Below are positions 59,740 through 64,000 of a stretch of DNA of 64,000 nt, piece after piece. Below the pieces are notes generated by a model. The model saw only the letters and a list, made by a program, of their open reading frames with translations, made no database searches and was not told the DNA's origin. Made by a program: the position numbers and the translations under genes. Within the stretch, counting starts at the first letter, position 1. Every line of letters begins with the position of its first letter. Source of the stretch: Thiogranum sp963752745 (GTDB taxonomy: Bacteria; Pseudomonadota; Gammaproteobacteria; DSM-19610); the NCBI GenBank assembly GCA_963752745.1, contig CAVWAK010000019.1, positions 1 through 64,000 on the forward strand. The letters run 5' to 3'.

Positions 59740-59991
59740 CTATAGCCACAATTGCAGGCTCATAAAAACGGCAGCTTCAGGGTAATACGGTGAAGTCAAC
59801 GGGGCACCGGTGCCGGGGTCGGTGCTCTGGTACTGAAAATCCTCGTCAAACAGGTTGCGCACGGTTACGTCAATCAGGCCATAACGCCTGGGCAGGCGAT
59901 AACCGACAGACAGGTCGCTTATCCAGAAATTGTCATGCAGTTCCTCTGTGCCCGCGGTTAAGCCGTACGTTGCTGACTTCCTGGCGGACAT
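59740..59991 (-). pseudogene. Frameshifted C-terminal end of the FecR-TPR-barrel protein
   Basis: In the next frame, YGLTAGTEELHDNFWISDLS followed by VGYRLPRRYGLIDVTVRN and an aromatic end (MSLQLWL) gives the last strands of a TonB-type barrel. The upstream gene's own frame ends prematurely in NRGHRGTA. A single-base change near 59978-59990 would join them into a protein of about 1130 residues. Confidence 0.75.
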
Positions 59992-62900
59992 AGCTGGTCT
60001 GGAAGCGGGTATAAAATCCCGAGGGATGAAAAAAGCTCGCCTCCAGGGGGAATGAGTGCGTCCTTGTTTTGGCGGGCCTGTCTATATCGATCTCTCCAGC
60101 GACGAAATCACGCTTGAAATAATCGAAGTGGTATTCGGCGCTGAGTGCCAGGTTCGCTGTGGGTGTCCAGTATGCATAGGCCTTATGGGCCTGTTCATCG
60201 CGGTCATCGGTAGTGATGGCCGGGGTGGGTACTATGTCGATACGCGGGTCGCTGATGTTGCGCCAACTGGCTTCTGCGCCGGCTGCGATGTCTTTACTGA
60301 AACGATAATCCAGGCCTGCGCCGTAGCGCCAGGCTTCGGTACCCAGGGGATCGTCGAACAGCTGATTGAAACCCACCAGCTGCGTGGGTGAGATGGTCTG
60401 GCTGTTAACGAGTTGGCCGCGCAGGGTGCGGAATGCGGCAAGCCTGAGCGTGGTGCGGTAGTCAGGATCCCAGCTCAGGCCAAATTTCGGGTTCAGCTGG
60501 TCACTGGAGATACCGTTTTCTTCATCGACGTCCACATAGTCCAGGCCGACTACTGCCTCCACCCCTGACCAGGGAATATGGGTGTAGAGATACGCTGTTT
60601 TTTGTTCAACATCCAGGTCAGTAGTGTCTGAAAATGGAATACCGAAAAAGGAAAATCCTGTCGTAACATCCTGGTCCAGATCCAGGTAACCGATGCCGGC
60701 CACAGTTTGCAGGTATCTGCCCTGATAGATGTGCTGGGTTTCATATTGCGGGCCGGTGCTTTCAGTGTCCACGCTTATGGTGCGCTCGGTAACACCGTCA
60801 CTCAGGTCCTGTCTGATGACAGATACTAGAAAGGTATGACGAGGCGATGGCGAGTAGTTCAACCCGAATCGCCAACTGTCGATGTCGATATCCCGGCGTT
60901 CGTCGGTCACCGTCTGATCCATGCGCAAGCCAAGGTCGCCAAACTCACTGTTACGGTTCCGGTACTCTCCCTGGATACCCAGTTCCGGTGTGAGCTGGAG
61001 CTGGGTATAGACGTTATCGATCGATTGATCGGTATCACTATTGTCTTGTACGCCGTCGCTGCGTTCCTTGAAGCGGCCGGCACTGATCATGCCCCGGTTG
61101 AAAAATGCACCGGCAGTGACTTCGCCACTCCGGGTATCGTTGCTGCCAACCAGACCGCTGGCGAGTAACGCGAGGCGTTTGCTTTCAAACAGCGGATTAA
61201 ACTCGTTAAAACCCGCTGTGGATGCACCGGTACCCTCAAAGGCCAGCAACTTGGCTTCACCGGCACTCGGGCTTACCGGTATCACTGCGGCCGGTTGCAG
61301 CAACTGCGACTGTAAACGCTCGCTGACACGGGCGATCTCATGGCGGGGTACATTGGTAAAGGCGTCCGAGAGAAAACGGTGCGCCGAATGGTTGCCTGGA
61401 TCCGCACTGAGAGACTTCCGGCTTTCATTCAGCGCCAGCTGTTGAAATCCCAGGTCGTCGTAAATTCTGGCAAGATTTGCATCGCGGGCCGCTTTGTCCT
61501 GATCCAGCAGCAGGCGCGAGCGGTACACAGCGCGGTTGTCATTCAGTGCGATAGATGTTTGCAGGTCATCCAGGGCTTCCACGGGTCGGTTTTCGGTCTG
61601 TTTGAGGATCGCATCGTAGAACCAGGCTGTAGGGTCGAGCGGGTCGAATGCTTTTGCCAGGGCAAACTGTGTGTTCGCATCCTCAACGCGTTTTTCCTCG
61701 TAGTATGCCTTCCCCAGGTAGCTGCGGATAAGAGCGTTGAGGGGGTCCAGGTTGGCGGCGATTTCTATCTGGTGACGTCCTGCCGCCAGATGCCCGGCGT
61801 GAATCAGCGCCAGGCCCAGTCCCAGGCGTGGCAGTGGAGCGGCTTCGCTGAGACTGGCAGCACTTTCGAAGGCTTTTTTCGCGGCATCTGAATCAAGACG
61901 GATCAGGTTCGCGAAACCCAGCGTGGTCTGGGTTTGTGCGTTAGTCGGATCGAGCTCGGTGGCCCGCTGGGCGGCTTTTAAAGCGCTGCGCAAGTCACGA
62001 ACCATCAGGTGCAATTCAGCCAGGCGTGACCAGGCCAGTGCATTGGCGGGCTCGGCAGTGACTGCGGCCTCAGCGGCGGCGCGCGCACTATCGAGTTCGG
62101 CTCGCGCTTGCCAGGCATAAGACAAGGCGATCTGTGGCCCGGCGGCCTGAGCATTTTCACTGATCGCCTGCTGCGCCAGCTTCAACGCTGCACCGGGGTC
62201 ATTCTGGGCAGTAGCGATAATGGATTTCAGTGCCAGCGCGCTGGCGTCACCCGAATTCAATGCCAGCGCCCGATCAAGGTCGCTGATGGCGGCGACTGAG
62301 CGCCCTACGCTGAGTTTGAGCTCAGCGCGGTATACGTAGAAGCCCGTATCCTCGATGTCGTCAATACCAGACAGGGCGGCGAAGGCTTGCGTGATATCAC
62401 CGCGCCGGTATGCCGAAATGGATGCGTTAAGCTTTTCCCGCCAGTCAGCCTGCTCCGTTGCGTGAGCCTGTTCGCTGTCGAAATGTAAGACCGGTGGATA
62501 AAACAGTGTCCAATGGACTGCATCGCGTGGGCGTACCACGGTCTGTAAGACCGGCGCCTGGCCGGCGCGGGCCAGTACCGATTGCCCGTTCGAGAGTGAT
62601 ACCGAGCCTTGTCCGTTACGCGCATTCACCCGGCCTTCAAGTACTGTGATCTCAGCCTGACTGTCGTCCACGGCTACGGTGAACTCTGTGCCTTCAATGG
62701 CGGCGTTCACGTAGGGGGTGGTGATTTCAAAGGCATTTCTGACGCGGCTCATGAAGTGTGCAACGCCGCGCAACAACTCAAGCCAACCAGTTGGCTCAGC
62801 CGTGGACTCCGGGAAGGTGACCGTAGTTAACTCGCCAAGCCGCAGGAAAGTGTCACTGTCCAGGTAGAGCGCGGCCCGGCTATTGCGGCCAACCCGTAGG

Positions 62901-63124
62901 CGATCGCCGGGACAGATAGCATCGCCCTGGTGGAGCGGAGTCCAGTGTTGAGTGTTCGGTGCGGCTGTTTCAACAGTTCCCTGTACGGAAACGGCTTGCG
63001 CCGCCGGTGGCTCGCAGGTGGTTGCAGATGCGGTGACAGGCAGAGCCAGGCTTAGTAACGCGAACAACCACAACGAGGCCCGATTGCACCTTGTGCAGGA
63101 CGGTGCAGTGTGTGTTCCAAACAC
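59933..63124 (-). CDS. FecR-TPR-beta-barrel protein
   Basis: A 1063-residue exported protein: signal peptide (to about residue 34), FecR domain (43-200: QGDAICPGDRLRVGRNSRAA, ITVLEGRVNARNGQG), and tetratricopeptide repeats (230-560: e.g. YLGKAYYEEKRVEDANTQFA). Outer-membrane barrel strands run from about 640 (LAFEGTGASTAGFNEFNPLF) to the end, with LQLTPELGIQGEYRNRNSEF. The FecR-TPR-barrel order suggests an outer-membrane receptor/porin with periplasmic assembly domain, perhaps for polysaccharide. Its barrel end is out of frame (see 59740). Confidence 0.8.
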   Translation of the reverse strand: MFGTHTAPSCTRCNRASLWLFALLSLALPVTASATTCEPPAAQAVSVQGTVETAAPNTQHWTPLHQGDAICPGDRLRVGRNSRAALYLDSDTFLRLGELTTVTFPESTAEPTGWLELLRGVAHFMSRVRNAFEITTPYVNAAIEGTEFTVAVDDSQAEITVLEGRVNARNGQGSVSLSNGQSVLARAGQAPVLQTVVRPRDAVHWTLFYPPVLHFDSEQAHATEQADWREKLNASISAYRRGDITQAFAALSGIDDIEDTGFYVYRAELKLSVGRSVAAISDLDRALALNSGDASALALKSIIATAQNDPGAALKLAQQAISENAQAAGPQIALSYAWQARAELDSARAAAEAAVTAEPANALAWSRLAELHLMVRDLRSALKAAQRATELDPTNAQTQTTLGFANLIRLDSDAAKKAFESAASLSEAAPLPRLGLGLALIHAGHLAAGRHQIEIAANLDPLNALIRSYLGKAYYEEKRVEDANTQFALAKAFDPLDPTAWFYDAILKQTENRPVEALDDLQTSIALNDNRAVYRSRLLLDQDKAARDANLARIYDDLGFQQLALNESRKSLSADPGNHSAHRFLSDAFTNVPRHEIARVSERLQSQLLQPAAVIPVSPSAGEAKLLAFEGTGASTAGFNEFNPLFESKRLALLASGLVGSNDTRSGEVTAGAFFNRGMISAGRFKERSDGVQDNSDTDQSIDNVYTQLQLTPELGIQGEYRNRNSEFGDLGLRMDQTVTDERRDIDIDSWRFGLNYSPSPRHTFLVSVIRQDLSDGVTERTISVDTESTGPQYETQHIYQGRYLQTVAGIGYLDLDQDVTTGFSFFGIPFSDTTDLDVEQKTAYLYTHIPWSGVEAVVGLDYVDVDEENGISSDQLNPKFGLSWDPDYRTTLRLAAFRTLRGQLVNSQTISPTQLVGFNQLFDDPLGTEAWRYGAGLDYRFSKDIAAGAEASWRNISDPRIDIVPTPAITTDDRDEQAHKAYAYWTPTANLALSAEYHFDYFKRDFVAGEIDIDRPAKTRTHSFPLEASFFHPSGFYTRFQTSYVRQEVSNVRLNRGHRGTA

Positions 63125-63484
63125 GAAAAACTCCCTTTTTTATAGCTCGCTTATCGAGTTTGGCTGGTTTGCATTGCTCCTTCCTGGAGTGGATGCCAAT
63201 TGCTCCCTGCACGCTTTCTGCACCACTGCCAGACTGATAGGAGGCTTGGTGGCATCGATAAGGCGTCTATTCAGACTAGATTACCCGCGTCAGTATTGCA
63301 ATTTAAAAAAGATTTCGATCCCGGTGTGCCTGCGCACGTTTGCCATGGCCATCTGCCTGAAGCTGTGAATTATTCACACTCTGGTCTGGTTATTGTTCAC
63401 AGCGCCGTTACTCGTACGGTGATTCAATAGACTTGAATCCCGGCTGTTGTGTAGCCGCCGTATTGCACTACAAGGAAAGACGAT
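63125..63484. other. 360-bp spacer between divergent genes
   Basis: The common upstream region of the FecR-TPR-barrel gene and the small PEP-CTERM-like gene. It contains a GTGAATTATTCAC palindrome (63366-63378) and a second GTTCAC nearby at 63397, possible operator half-sites for a shared regulator. No gene is seen. Confidence 0.4.
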
Positions 63485-63667
63485 ATGCGATGCCTGAAAT
63501 TTATTATGATTGTGATTATCATGCTCTCCATGGAGCAGCCTGCGCTGGGCGCCACGCCGGCAAACGTGCTGGATGATGTTATGGCGGTTGTACCCGTCCC
63601 GGTTTCCGAAATTCTGGCGGTGCTCGTTCTGGGGCTCGTCGGTTTGTCTGTCATCGCCCGGCGGTGA
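63485..63667 (+). CDS. 60-residue protein: signal peptide plus PEP-CTERM-like tail only
   Basis: Signal peptide (IIMLSMEQPALGA, cut near residue 23), about ten linker residues, then VPVPVSEILAVLVLGL ending IARR. The second half has the layout of a PEP-CTERM sorting tail: VPxP, helix, Arg pair. There is almost no cargo between the two signals. AAGGAAAGACGAT gives a good ribosome site. It could be a minimal sorted peptide or simply a small two-helix membrane protein. Confidence 0.55.
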   Translation: MRCLKFIMIVIIMLSMEQPALGATPANVLDDVMAVVPVPVSEILAVLVLGLVGLSVIARR

Positions 63668-63711
63668 GTGGCGATACCGGTCGCTCCATGCGGGTACGGT
63701 ACACCCCATGA

Positions 63712-64000
63712 TCAGTCGGAATCCTGATGGTTGCGGCAGCTTGCCAGGTAGTACTGGCTGGGGCCGTCATCAGGATATGCATCCAGGACAGCCTGGAATT
63801 TTTCTATCGCCGCCTGCCATGACTGTTGCCGGAATGTAGCAAGCGCATCGGCGAAAAGGATCTGCAGCTTTGTGATATCGGCAGTGACGGTTGCAGCCGT
63901 ACACATAACCTCGTACATGTTTACCGGTTGTTGTTTTCCCTTCAGGTGAAAAGAACCCAGCTCGCGTGTTACCAGCCCTTCGAGGCCATCGATGGTTTCC
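63712..64000 (-). CDS. C-terminal end of an adenylate/guanylate cyclase-like protein with TPR (partial)
   Basis: The gene enters from beyond the window edge. Residues read GLVTRELGSFHLKGKQQPV then NMYEVMCTA, the usual end of a class III cyclase domain (RELG, then KG-x(3)-P-V-x(2)-YE). A tetratricopeptide repeat follows (WQAAIEKFQAVLDAYPDDGP, YYLASC). In complete relatives a CHASE2 or receptor domain precedes the cyclase. The catalytic Asp residues lie outside the window. Confidence 0.7.
   Translation of the reverse strand, partial: ETIDGLEGLVTRELGSFHLKGKQQPVNMYEVMCTAATVTADITKLQILFADALATFRQQSWQAAIEKFQAVLDAYPDDGPSQYYLASCRNHQDSD

Noticed and set aside
1..64000. CRISPR array or tandem spacer pattern
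   Set aside because: The repeats found are dispersed, with no regular spacing and no cas genes.

Overview
The window is bacterial chromosome from a gammaproteobacterium. Family-level clues are a PpnN-type nucleotide nucleosidase, MlaC, TusE/DsrC, a DUF1244 protein, a 'DNA-J related' protein and an FNR box, together with PEP-CTERM-like tails. A Chromatiales/Thiotrichales-like relative is my inference; nothing in the sequence fixes the genus. I see no rRNA, tRNA, CRISPR array, phage or transposase gene. Most genes are short envelope, stress or redox units rather than core operons.

Layout. 1-8.8 kb: small membrane proteins, a MetA-type outer-membrane protein, a CBS-pair protein with a perfect FNR box upstream, a VOC lipoprotein pair, ppnN, MlaC, a DsrE-like protein and a DnaJ-related protein. 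8.9-13.2 kb: an unusual group of a sulfotransferase-like gene convergent with a glycosyltransferase-like plus ThDP-enzyme operon. 13.2-18.5 kb: hypothetical genes, DUF1244, a beheaded TetR gene and a frameshifted DUF3604 gene. 18.7-22.8 kb: a Yip1 membrane protein, a CsgG-family protein, a frameshifted caspase-like protease and a transporter remnant. 23.4-31.2 kb: a 1043-aa secreted beta-propeller protein, GST, a soluble GAF histidine kinase, and a divergent AraC/NmrA pair. 32.4-38.4 kb: one minus-strand operon with a beta-barrel, a GH17-GT2 glucan synthase/transglycosylase, a GMC oxidoreductase and its small Tat partner. 38.6-46.1 kb: an FHA-GAF-PP2C phosphatase, a PQQ-type sugar dehydrogenase, and a molybdenum hydroxylase cluster (IorA/IorB-like, XdhC, MocA) whose xdhC is broken twice. 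46-54 kb: aldo/keto reductase, TusE, MDR reductase, rhodanese, an EF-hand protein in an AT-rich patch, SDR, and a decayed metal-responsive MerR cluster. 53.9-64 kb: a repeat-rich peptidoglycan-binding lipoprotein, an MscS-like channel protein, secreted lipoproteins, a FecR-TPR-beta-barrel protein with a frameshifted end, a tiny PEP-CTERM-like protein, and the end of an adenylate cyclase-like gene.

The strongest unexplained signal is not a gene. About thirty short elements with the head GGGG(T/A)C(A/G)G are scattered through the intergenic DNA. They occur as single arms or as hairpins with 11-18 bp stems. The arm sequences differ between copies but stay complementary within a copy. Many sit within about 25 bp of a stop codon with the GGGG head facing the gene. 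Several lie exactly at the break where a gene has lost its 5' part. A second, unrelated REP-like palindrome and a shared 90-bp upstream block are also present. At least seven gene remnants and four frameshifted or stop-interrupted genes show that this region is eroding, or that its assembly contains indels.
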